This document shows, piece by piece, positions 10,591-18,960 of a stretch of DNA of 64,000 nt; position 1 is the first letter of the stretch; every line of letters starts with the position of its first letter. Made by a program: the position numbers and the translations under genes. The stretch is from NCBI GenBank assembly GCA_002747825.1, contig PDQQ01000012.1, positions 1-64,000 of the forward strand. The letters are read 5' to 3'. The notes beneath the pieces were generated by a model, which made no database searches, had not been told where the DNA came from, and saw nothing but the letters and a program-made list of their open reading frames with translations. Source of the DNA: Deltaproteobacteria bacterium. Its GTDB lineage: Bacteria; Desulfobacterota; Desulfobulbia; Desulfobulbales; Desulfocapsaceae.

Positions 10591-11940
10591 ATGGCAACAG
10601 AAAAACAGAAAAATGCAAGGCCTTCTCAAAGAGAAGATCTCTTTTTTTCACCGGCGGTTCTCGAGATAATGGACGAACCCCCGGCACCGTTTGCCCGGGG
10701 AATGGTTCTTTTTATTTTGATCTTTGCCGTGTTTCTTCTTGGCTGGTCGTTTTTTGCCAAGATGGATATCGTTGTAACCGGTACCGGAAGGGTTATTCCC
10801 AAGGGAAAGGTCAAACTGGTACAACCACTTGAGCCAGGTATCGTTACTGCAATCCATGTTCGTGATGGACAGTTTGTCAAAAAGGGGGAAGTGCTTATCT
10901 CGATGGACAGCACCGACGCGGTCACTGATCTGGAAACAACCAGAAAAAAACTGGCAAAGATCGAACTCGACATCCTGCGTTTGCAGGCTGAACTCTCAGG
11001 GGATGTCAGAGAGTTTGTCTCTGCCTCCCAGAAGATGGGTGGCAAGTACACCATCCATACCAGTCTCCTTTCATCTTCAATACTGTCGCATCGTGAGCAG
11101 CTGGCCAGCCTTGATAGGCAGGTTGACAGCCTGACAGCGGAAAAGAAATCTGCCGAAGCAGAAAAAAAGCGTAACGAAATAGCCTATCCTCTTGCCCGTA
11201 AGCTCTACAAAAAGAAAAAGAACCTGGCTGAAAAGAAACTGATCTCGGAAGCGGAGTTTCTCCAGGAACAGATTGCCCTCAACAACGCAAAGCAGAATCT
11301 GACAGCTTCGATCAGCAGACTTGAAGAAGTTGGTTCCCGTCTTGCCAGGGCTGTTGAAGAGCGTACTCTGACGAACACCAGGTATCGGCGCGATCTCCTG
11401 GTGAAGCTGACCGAGGCCGAAAATGAAAAAGAGAGCCTCCGGCAACAGCTGGAAAAGGCAAGAAATCGACAGACGCATTTCGAGCTGCGGGCCCCTGCCG
11501 ACGGGATTGTCCAGCAGCTTGTGGTAAATAATATTGATAGTGTTGTTACCGCCGCCCAGACCCTGCTGGTTGTTGTCCCTCTTGATGGAGGTCTGGAGGT
11601 AGAGGCGAAGGTTCTTAATAAGGATATCGGATATGTCCATGAAAATCAGGATGTTTCTGTAAAGGTTGTGGCCTATCCTTTTACGAAATATGGCGATCTG
11701 GCCGGTAGAATCGAGTGGGTTGCCAGGGATGCGGTTATAGATGAGCAGCTGGGACCGGTTTATCCTGTCAGGATTGCTGTTGCTTCCTATAGATTGCCTA
11801 ATATTGTCCAGGGCAGGGAAGGTTTTCTCTCACCCGGGATGATGGTGAATACAGATATAAAGGTCGGCAAAAGAAGGGTCTTTGAATATTTTCTGGATCC
11901 AATAATGCGGTATAAAGATAAAAGTTTACGGGAGATATAG
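10591..11940 (+). CDS. HlyD family type I secretion periplasmic adaptor
   Basis: Single N-terminal TM, GTGRVIPKGKVKLVQPLEPGIV, long coiled coil, LRAPADGIVQQL; start MATEKQKN at 10591. Confidence 0.92.
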   Translation: MATEKQKNARPSQREDLFFSPAVLEIMDEPPAPFARGMVLFILIFAVFLLGWSFFAKMDIVVTGTGRVIPKGKVKLVQPLEPGIVTAIHVRDGQFVKKGEVLISMDSTDAVTDLETTRKKLAKIELDILRLQAELSGDVREFVSASQKMGGKYTIHTSLLSSSILSHREQLASLDRQVDSLTAEKKSAEAEKKRNEIAYPLARKLYKKKKNLAEKKLISEAEFLQEQIALNNAKQNLTASISRLEEVGSRLARAVEERTLTNTRYRRDLLVKLTEAENEKESLRQQLEKARNRQTHFELRAPADGIVQQLVVNNIDSVVTAAQTLLVVVPLDGGLEVEAKVLNKDIGYVHENQDVSVKVVAYPFTKYGDLAGRIEWVARDAVIDEQLGPVYPVRIAVASYRLPNIVQGREGFLSPGMMVNTDIKVGKRRVFEYFLDPIMRYKDKSLREI

Positions 11941-11941
11941 T

Positions 11942-12472
11942 ATGGTCGAGAAAGAGAAAAAAGCCGCTGCACAATCCGGAGAACAAGAGGCTTTTCTTGC
12001 AGAAATACAGGAAAGATCAAAGGACATTCTCCGCCGTCTTCCGGCTCTGGGACCCATTCTTGTTCTTTATCTGCAGTCCCAGCATCGGAGGTACCAGTTT
12101 ATCTGTGATATCGAGTGGCTTGTCTTACCACCGCTTGTACGTAATCAGTGTAAGCTCTACATGAAAAAGGAATATCCGTTCTCTTTTGTCAGCTGGGCTT
12201 TTGTGAATGAAGAGGTTGAAAAGCGACTTATTGCCAATGGCGGTAAACTGCGTGAGGAGGACTGGAATTGCGGGGATAGAGTCTGTCTGATTGATATCCT
12301 TGCCCCTTTTGGGGGTGTTGAGGCGATGCTCAAGGATATTCAGAAAAACGTTTTTCCTGACAGGGGCATTCATCTTCTTGCCCCGGATCTCAAGACTGGT
12401 GGCATAACAGTGCGGGAGTTAACCACAGATGCCAATAAAGAGACGAAAGATAATAAGACACAGGTACATTGA
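11942..12472 (+). CDS. HlyC-like toxin-activating lysine acyltransferase
   Basis: SQHRRYQFICDIEWLVLPPLVRNQCKLYMKKEYPFSFVSWAFVNEEVEKRL...EEDWNCGDRVCLIDILAPFGG matches the HlyC pattern (HR, YPVxxxSWA, DWxSGDRxWFIDWIAPFG). Confidence 0.88.
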   Translation: MVEKEKKAAAQSGEQEAFLAEIQERSKDILRRLPALGPILVLYLQSQHRRYQFICDIEWLVLPPLVRNQCKLYMKKEYPFSFVSWAFVNEEVEKRLIANGGKLREEDWNCGDRVCLIDILAPFGGVEAMLKDIQKNVFPDRGIHLLAPDLKTGGITVRELTTDANKETKDNKTQVH

Positions 12473-12514
12473 TTCTTAAGATAAAGCGTTTTACCAAGAT
12501 CAGAGGAAGAGACG

Positions 12515-13837
12515 ATGATTCGGTATAGGCAAAAAAGGATTGTGACAGTGTTGGTCTGGGTTATTACTCTGTTGTTTGCAGAGATGTCGCAGGCGGTGAG
12601 CCTTGAGCAGCTAGTCGATCTGGCGTTGAAAGAAAACGCCGGATACCAGAGCCAGTTACACGCAGCAGCGGCGAGAAAGGCTGCCGGCTGGCAGGCAACA
12701 TCAGGATATGGTCCGACTGTCAGAGTCTCTGTGGACCATGGAATCGGAAGGACGTCTCTCTATACGGATGATGATGAAACGGTACCGGGAAATACTGTTA
12801 ACTTCCATCAAACAGAACTGCTTTTTTCTGCCACCCAACCGCTCCTTAATCTGGAGAAATTGTCTCTGATGAAATGGGGAACCACAGAGATAACAGCGGC
12901 TGAGATAGAGATGCAGAAGGCAAGAGAAGAGCTGGTGTTACGCGTTTGTGAAAGATATTTTGCCTTTCTCACAGCGCAGGAGAATTCGCGTCTGGCGCAG
13001 GAAGAAAGCGACAACCTCAGGCAGCAGTATGAAGAGGCCGAACAGCGGCTTTTGCTCGGTTCGGGGACCATTACCGATCAACAAAGTGCTCGTTCCAGAT
13101 ATGAAATTTCTTTGGCTGCACTTTTAGAAAAACAGACCCGTCAGGAATTGACCAGAAAAGAGCTTGAAGAGGTTGTTGGTTTTTCTTTTTCTGAAAAGAT
13201 TGACGGATTTTGGGAGAAACAGCTACCGAAAATACACAATGATCTCTCTTACTGGCAGGAGATGGCCCTGCAGCTTAACTGTGACTACAGATTAGCCTTG
13301 GTTCAGTGCCTTGGTGGAAAACAGAAGTTAGTTGCCGCTCAGGGTGCATTTCTGCCGACGCTGGATCTCTTTGCTGATTACAGCCGGAAAGAGCCGAGCG
13401 ACACCCTGGCTGGTTATGGTGAAACCCAAAAAGATTCAATGTTCGGGGTGAGGTTTCAAATGGAGCTTCTCTCCAGCGGGCGTGATACCTTTGAATTTAC
13501 GGCCGCGTTAAAACGGCTTGCAGCCGCAGAGCAGAAAGTGAAAGCGGAGAGACAGCATCTCATCCTCAGTCTGCAGAGGCTTTGGCTTTCGCTGCATAAC
13601 ACCTTGCAGCTCATTGAGCATTATGCAACGGCAACGGCAAGTAGTAAACAGTTCATGCAGTCAACCCAGGAAGGGTATCTGGAAGGTAAATATTCACTGC
13701 TGGATGTCCTCAACAGCCAACAGGAATATTTTCGTACGCAGAGCCAGTACAAGACCTCTCATTACAATTATTTGACACTATACCAACAATTTATGAAAAC
13801 AGTTGGGGCTCTTCCATTATTGGAAGATCGCCAGTAA
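12515..13837 (+). CDS. TolC family outer membrane efflux protein
   Basis: Signal peptide, LEQLVDLALKENAGYQS, long helical repeats, clustered with HlyB/HlyD genes. Confidence 0.88.
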   Translation: MIRYRQKRIVTVLVWVITLLFAEMSQAVSLEQLVDLALKENAGYQSQLHAAAARKAAGWQATSGYGPTVRVSVDHGIGRTSLYTDDDETVPGNTVNFHQTELLFSATQPLLNLEKLSLMKWGTTEITAAEIEMQKAREELVLRVCERYFAFLTAQENSRLAQEESDNLRQQYEEAEQRLLLGSGTITDQQSARSRYEISLAALLEKQTRQELTRKELEEVVGFSFSEKIDGFWEKQLPKIHNDLSYWQEMALQLNCDYRLALVQCLGGKQKLVAAQGAFLPTLDLFADYSRKEPSDTLAGYGETQKDSMFGVRFQMELLSSGRDTFEFTAALKRLAAAEQKVKAERQHLILSLQRLWLSLHNTLQLIEHYATATASSKQFMQSTQEGYLEGKYSLLDVLNSQQEYFRTQSQYKTSHYNYLTLYQQFMKTVGALPLLEDRQ

Positions 13838-14042
13838 AATACCGGATGGTGTGGCTCGGTAAAGTACAAGGTTCAACTATGCTGATGTCACTCTGTTTAC
13901 CTATGAATCTCACGACTTCGGTTGACAGTTTTGTTGAATAACGTAAGCTGTTCAGTTACGGAGGCCATGAAGAATGAATCAATAAGCTCAACGGGACATT
14001 ACAGGTAAATTCGTATGCTCAATCAGGCAAAAGAATCGAAAA

Positions 14043-15461
14043 ATGTCTCTAAAACATGCTGATATCTTGAAATCTCAAGAGAAACGTTTAGCCGCAAGTC
14101 TTTTTCAGAACAGGCTTTGGTGCAAGCTTTTTGCGGCTCAGGTGATCTCTCTTGCCGGAAGCGGTGTTACAACGGTGGCCCTTGCGCTTCTTGCCTGGCA
14201 TTTGGCAGAGGGCAATGCGGGGGAGGTTCTTGGCCTCGCCCTTGCCCTGAAGATGATTGCCTCCGTGACCATTGCCCCGCTTGCCGGAAGTGTTGTGCGA
14301 AGGGTCCCCCGCAGAAGATGGCTGATTGTTCTTGATCTGCTGCGGGCCGGTCTGGTTCTGCTGTTAGCCTTCGTGACCGAGATCTGGCAGATCTACCTGC
14401 TTATCTTTTTGATGAGTTCTCTGTCTGCCGGCTTTACTCCTGTGTATCAGGCGGTTGTCGCTGATATCGTCAGCGAGAAAGAGCTGTACACCAAGGCGCT
14501 GTCATTCTCCCGTATCGCCTATGATCTTGAGCAGTTACTCAGTCCTGCGCTTGCCGCGCTTCTGCTGAGTGTCATGGGATTTTCATGGCTGTTTCTCTTT
14601 GATTCACTGAGCTTTCTGCTCTCGGCATTGTTCTTGTTCTGGGCGGTGATTCCCTGTGCGACCAGTCCCACCCCGGATAATTTTTTCGCCAATCTCAAAT
14701 TCGGCCTCTCCGCATATCTGAAAACCCCAAGACTCCGGGCCCTTTTATGTCTCTACGTCGCAGTGGCTTCGGCCTCTGCGCTTATGATAACCGGCACAGT
14801 GGTATACGTCTCTGAGATCCTCGGGCGTGGAGAAGGCAGTACCGCGGTGGCACTGGCCGTTTCCGGCTGCGGCTCGATGGTTGTTGCCCTCCTTCTTCCC
14901 GGAATACTCGAGAAGATCTCCATTGTAAGATCTTTTGCAGTCGGAATAATCTGCCTCTGTATCGGCCTCGGATTTGCCTCTTTCCTGCCGGGTTGGGTAT
15001 TGTTTCTTTTTTTATGGTTTATCCTCGGTGCCGGCCTTACCTGTATACAGCTTCCTGCCGGATTGCTGGTGCGAATGTCTTCCCATCCTGATGATCTGGC
15101 AAGCTATTTTTCCGCCAACTTTTCTCTCTCCCATCTCTGCTGGCTGGTGGCGTATCCTGTCTCTGGTTTTCTGGGGGTGCATCTGGGGATGGGAGGCACC
15201 TTTCTGCTTATGGCTGCCGTTGTTTTCGTCTCCGGGGCTGTTGCCTGGAGGATATATCCACAACCCGATCTTCTGGAAATTGCGCATGACCATACAGCCT
15301 TTGTCCACAGCCACGTCCACGACCATGAAGACAGGCACCATCAACATATTCATACAGACTCTACAGACGAAGGGCATAGCCTGATTCACCGGCATGAGGA
15401 GATACGGCATTGCCATGCCTTCACTATCGATTTTCATCATCCGTACTGGCCTCGGGATTGA
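14043..15461 (+). CDS. MFS transporter with histidine-rich C-terminal tail (NreB/EntS-like)
   Basis: Multi-TM MFS-like protein; C-terminal HDHTAFVHSHVHDHEDRHHQHIHTDSTDEGHSLIHRHEEIRHCH. Confidence 0.8.
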   Translation: MSLKHADILKSQEKRLAASLFQNRLWCKLFAAQVISLAGSGVTTVALALLAWHLAEGNAGEVLGLALALKMIASVTIAPLAGSVVRRVPRRRWLIVLDLLRAGLVLLLAFVTEIWQIYLLIFLMSSLSAGFTPVYQAVVADIVSEKELYTKALSFSRIAYDLEQLLSPALAALLLSVMGFSWLFLFDSLSFLLSALFLFWAVIPCATSPTPDNFFANLKFGLSAYLKTPRLRALLCLYVAVASASALMITGTVVYVSEILGRGEGSTAVALAVSGCGSMVVALLLPGILEKISIVRSFAVGIICLCIGLGFASFLPGWVLFLFLWFILGAGLTCIQLPAGLLVRMSSHPDDLASYFSANFSLSHLCWLVAYPVSGFLGVHLGMGGTFLLMAAVVFVSGAVAWRIYPQPDLLEIAHDHTAFVHSHVHDHEDRHHQHIHTDSTDEGHSLIHRHEEIRHCHAFTIDFHHPYWPRD

Positions 15462-15660
15462 AGGCGTATGAGATCGTAAAAGCTGTCTGAACTGCTGCCG
15501 GATCGAAAAAAGACGATCAATCCGTTTGCCTTACAAGGCCATACGCTTTCCGGTAGAGACCTTCCGAGAAGATTTTTCTGTTCCGGTTGTTTTTTAGAGG
15601 TCAACAACGATCTTTTTTGTGTATTATAAGACCTCAATTTCATTGCTAAGGAGGCAGAGG

Positions 15661-16386
15661 ATGCTGCTCAACTGTGATATGGGGGAGAGTTTCGGTAACT
15701 ATACCATCGGTGCAGACAGTGCGGTTATGCCGTATATCGATATGGCCAATATTGCCTGCGGCATGCATGCCTCGGACCCGCAGGTGATGGATGCCACTGT
15801 GGCCCTTGCCGTCAGACACGATGTCGTCGTCGGCGCCCATCCTGGATATCCTGATATGCAGGGGTTTGGCCGTCGGGAGATGGCTCTTTCAGCCGTCGAG
15901 ATTCGCAATTTCGTACTCTATCAGGTTGGTGCGCTTTCCGGGTTTTGCGCAGCCCACGGCGGCCAGCTTACCTATATCAAGCCGCATGGTGCGCTGTATC
16001 ATGCGATGATGGCCAATTCAGACGTCCTCGACAGTCTCTTGCAGGTCGCCGCCCAATACAAGGTACGGCTTATGCTGCTGGGTTCCAGCCTCTGGCAGGA
16101 GCATAAGCAACGTGCCGATCGTTATGGGGTCGAGCTGCTGCTCGAAGGCTTTGTGGACCGAGGGTATGAAGATGACGGCAGTCTGGTGCATCGCAGCAAG
16201 CCCGGTGCCCTGCTCGAAGAAGAGGAGATGATGGCGCGGGTACGTGCGCTGTGTTCCGGCAAGCCGATCTCTTCTGTCAACGGTAAGGCTTTGTCTTTCC
16301 CGATAGACACGCTCTGTGTACACGGTGATGGGAAGGGTGTTCCGCTGGTCAAGACCTTCAGAGCTCTTATTGACAGCAATGGATAA
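15661..16386 (+). CDS. pxpA: 5-oxoprolinase subunit A (LamB/YcsF family)
   Basis: MLLNCDMGESFG...IACGMHASDPQVM...VGAHPGYPDMQGFGRR...YIKPHGALYH; followed by pxpB and pxpC. Confidence 0.95.
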   Translation: MLLNCDMGESFGNYTIGADSAVMPYIDMANIACGMHASDPQVMDATVALAVRHDVVVGAHPGYPDMQGFGRREMALSAVEIRNFVLYQVGALSGFCAAHGGQLTYIKPHGALYHAMMANSDVLDSLLQVAAQYKVRLMLLGSSLWQEHKQRADRYGVELLLEGFVDRGYEDDGSLVHRSKPGALLEEEEMMARVRALCSGKPISSVNGKALSFPIDTLCVHGDGKGVPLVKTFRALIDSNG

Positions 16387-17068
16387 ACAACGCTTTACCG
16401 TCTCTCCGGTATCAGAAACCTCGCTGCTGGTTCTCTTCAACGAGCCGGTGGGTGTTGAGCTCTCGCTCTATATTGCCGCCTGCGGGGCTGCGGTCAATGC
16501 GCACTTTGCCGATATGGTTGCCAATACCGTCCCTTCTTACAATGCCCTTCTGGTGACTCTGCGGCCTTCAGCGGCCGTCGATTGTACCAGCAGGCTGCAA
16601 GAACTTCTGTTGACGGTTCCCCGAAAAAGGGTGGCTCAGCAAAGAGATGTGATCGAGATCCCGACCTGGTATGCCCCCGAGGTCGCCGAGTATCTACCGG
16701 ATATTCTCGAACAAACGGGCTGTGGACTCGAAGAGCTGATCGCCTTGCATACCGGACGGGAGTATTTTGTCTATATGATTGGCTTTTGTCCTGGTTTTGC
16801 CTATATGGGTGATCTGCCGACAGAGCTGCGTCTGCCCAGACGTACGGTTCCACAGACCAGAATTCCTGCCGGCAGCGTCGCCCTTGCTGATTTTCAGACA
16901 GCGGTCTATCCTTTGGCGATGCCGGGCGGCTGGAATATTGTTGGCCGTACCCCGCTTGTTGTCTTTGATGCCTCAAGAAAACAGCCAAGTCTGTTGCAGC
17001 AGGGCGATATGGTTCGCTTTACGGCCATCGACAAACAGGAGTATCTGCAACGGGGCGGGGTGCTGTAA
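16379..17068 (+). CDS. pxpB: 5-oxoprolinase subunit B (KipI family)
   Basis: YMIGFCPGFAYMGDLPTELRLPRRTVPQTRIPAGSVALADFQTAVYPLAMPGGWNIVGRT; overlaps pxpA by 8 nt. Confidence 0.94.
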   Translation: MDKQRFTVSPVSETSLLVLFNEPVGVELSLYIAACGAAVNAHFADMVANTVPSYNALLVTLRPSAAVDCTSRLQELLLTVPRKRVAQQRDVIEIPTWYAPEVAEYLPDILEQTGCGLEELIALHTGREYFVYMIGFCPGFAYMGDLPTELRLPRRTVPQTRIPAGSVALADFQTAVYPLAMPGGWNIVGRTPLVVFDASRKQPSLLQQGDMVRFTAIDKQEYLQRGGVL

Positions 17069-18012
17069 TGGGTGAGATGCAGGTAATGACAGAGGGTTTC
17101 TTATCGACCGTTCAGGATCAGGGGCGCTCCCTCTGCCAGCATCTTGGCCTGGCAGAGGCTGGAGCCCTCGACAAACAGGCCTTTTTCTGGGGAAACCGGC
17201 TGTTAGGGAATGCCTGTAATGCGCCGGCGGTAGAAATTCTGCTTGGCAACTGCTCTTTTTCCTTTAACGCGCCAACCCGGATTGCGATCACCGGTGCCTC
17301 AATGGCGGCCACCCTCAACGACGAACCTGTTGCCGGCTGGACGACGCCGGCAGTTCAAGCCGGTGATATATTGCGTTGTGGTTTTGCCCAAAAGGGACTG
17401 CGTGCCTACCTCTGTATTGCCGGGGGCTTCACTGTGCCACGGTTTTTTGGCAGCAGTGCCACGGTTCTTCGAGAAAAGACGGGTGCTAATGCGGGAGAAA
17501 AACTCGGCACGGGTGATCTCCTTTGCTATCCTGATCGATCAGGGCTTGCCCGGCAGGATTCTCTGGTGATACGGCGGGTTCCAGAACGCTATATTCCCGA
17601 CTACGAGACCCCGCTTACCTTGGAGTTTTTCCCTGGGTACCATTACAACGAGTTTGACGCAGACAGCGTGCAGCGCTTTCTGCACAGCTGGTATACGATT
17701 ACCCAGGATGCCGACCGCATGGGGTACCGGCTTGCCGGTTCGGCTCTGAAACGGGAGGGCGATAATATCCTCTCCATCGGTGTTCCCTGCGGGGCGATCC
17801 AGGTGCCAACGGCCGGAGAGCCGATTATCCTGCTCAATGACCGTCAGTGCACCGGGGGCTATCCGGTACTGGGGGTGGTTGCTGCCCGGGATATCTTTCA
17901 GCTGGCCCAGAGAAAACCGGGGGACAAGGTGCGTTTTGTTATCGCCGATCTGGAAAGACGGCGTCAGGAGCTATGCGTTTTTTCCCGGTTCTTTGAGAGA
18001 GAAGCACAATAG
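17068..18012 (+). CDS. pxpC: 5-oxoprolinase subunit C (KipA/biotin-dependent carboxylase-like)
   Basis: STVQDQGRSLCQHLGLAEAGALD, AITGASMAATLNDEPV, DRMGYRLAG; start overlaps the pxpB stop. Confidence 0.94.
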   Translation: MGEMQVMTEGFLSTVQDQGRSLCQHLGLAEAGALDKQAFFWGNRLLGNACNAPAVEILLGNCSFSFNAPTRIAITGASMAATLNDEPVAGWTTPAVQAGDILRCGFAQKGLRAYLCIAGGFTVPRFFGSSATVLREKTGANAGEKLGTGDLLCYPDRSGLARQDSLVIRRVPERYIPDYETPLTLEFFPGYHYNEFDADSVQRFLHSWYTITQDADRMGYRLAGSALKREGDNILSIGVPCGAIQVPTAGEPIILLNDRQCTGGYPVLGVVAARDIFQLAQRKPGDKVRFVIADLERRRQELCVFSRFFEREAQ

Positions 18013-18086
18013 AGATCCCTATACCGTCATCTGCGATGGTACTATAAAAGGTTTTTATTACGGGTTAGCCTAACGTAGGAAATATT

Positions 18087-18185
18087 ATGGAAGTACTATT
18101 CATAAAAAATCAGCCGAATGGAAGAGAGTTCTCAAAACAACAAAAACGTACCTGGATTTGCAGCATGGTCTTTGACATATACTGA
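18087..18185 (+). CDS. Possible 32-aa small ORF at the left end of the putative cassette
   Basis: ATG preceded by taGGAaatatt; translates MEVLFIKNQPNGREFSKQQKRTWICSMVFDIY; no homology recognised. Confidence 0.25.
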   Translation: MEVLFIKNQPNGREFSKQQKRTWICSMVFDIY

Positions 18186-18275
18186 AACTATTCAAAAAAT
18201 TCTATTTGGTACTTCACCTGCGAGGTGAAAACAAAAATCATGATTTTTCAATAATTTATACACTCTTCAAATTTT

Positions 18276-18749
18276 ATGTCGCGGATCCAAAATATATATT
18301 ATAAAAATAGTTACAAAACAATTATGTCGATAGAACATTTTGTCAAAAATCGTGTAAAAAAATACTACTGGGAATACAATATTAATTGTGCCACAACAAT
18401 ACTAAAAATATTATCTGAACATTTTCAAATTATACTTTCAAATGATTTAATTAATGCTGCAACTGGAATGCACGGTGCAGGAAAATTTGGGGCTCAATGT
18501 GGCCTAGTTGAAGGCACTCTAATGTTTATTGGTGTTTTTGGAAAACAACGAGGTTTTTCTGATTCGTCTATCGCATTTCTATGCAACCAATTTGCTGGTA
18601 AATTTGAAAAACAATTTGGTAGCTTACAATGTAATGAGCTACGTCCTCAGGGATTTTCTACAGATAATCCCCCACATCTTTGTGAAACGATTACCTGTAA
18701 AGGTGCTAATTTTAGCATTCAGTTTGTTCAAGAATTTTTATGTGAATGA
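18276..18749 (+). CDS. C_GCAxxG_C_C family redox-type protein
   Basis: GMHGAGKFGAQCGLVEGTLMFIG ... LQCNELRP ... HLCETITCKGANFSIQFVQEFL fits the C-GCAxxG-C-C pattern; an alternative start is 18324. Confidence 0.75.
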   Translation: MSRIQNIYYKNSYKTIMSIEHFVKNRVKKYYWEYNINCATTILKILSEHFQIILSNDLINAATGMHGAGKFGAQCGLVEGTLMFIGVFGKQRGFSDSSIAFLCNQFAGKFEKQFGSLQCNELRPQGFSTDNPPHLCETITCKGANFSIQFVQEFLCE

Positions 18750-18799
18750 ACTGTTTTTAGTTATAGCCTTAATTATGCAAAAGATAATGTGTAATAATC

Positions 18800-18857
18800 G
18801 GCTAACAAGTCGTTTCACCGGACTCGTTTCACTCACCGGTGAACTCTGCGATAAGCC
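18800..18857 (+). other. attC-like recombination site (imperfect inverted repeat)
   Basis: GGCTAACAAGTCG-TTTCACCGG-actcgtttcactca-CCGGTGAA-ctctgcGATAAGCC; TTCACCGG (18814-18821) pairs with CCGGTGAA (18836-18843). Confidence 0.6.
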
Positions 18858-18960
18858 TGCCTGTGTTGAGATTTTTTTCTGGAAGAATTATCGGATATCG
18901 GGTAGCCTTCCTCTCCGTTGTTGCAAGAAGAGAGAAACAAATAACTCAAGGAGGTTTTGC

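Larger units (their letters stand above)
18065..18850 (+). mobile_element. Putative single integron gene cassette inserted between pxpC and the TRAP SBP gene
   Basis: Left boundary G|TTAGCC (18064-18070) is the exact reverse complement of GGCTAAC at 18800-18806; attC-like hairpin ends at G18850|ATAAGCC; interior visibly AT-rich compared with both flanks. Confidence 0.6.
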
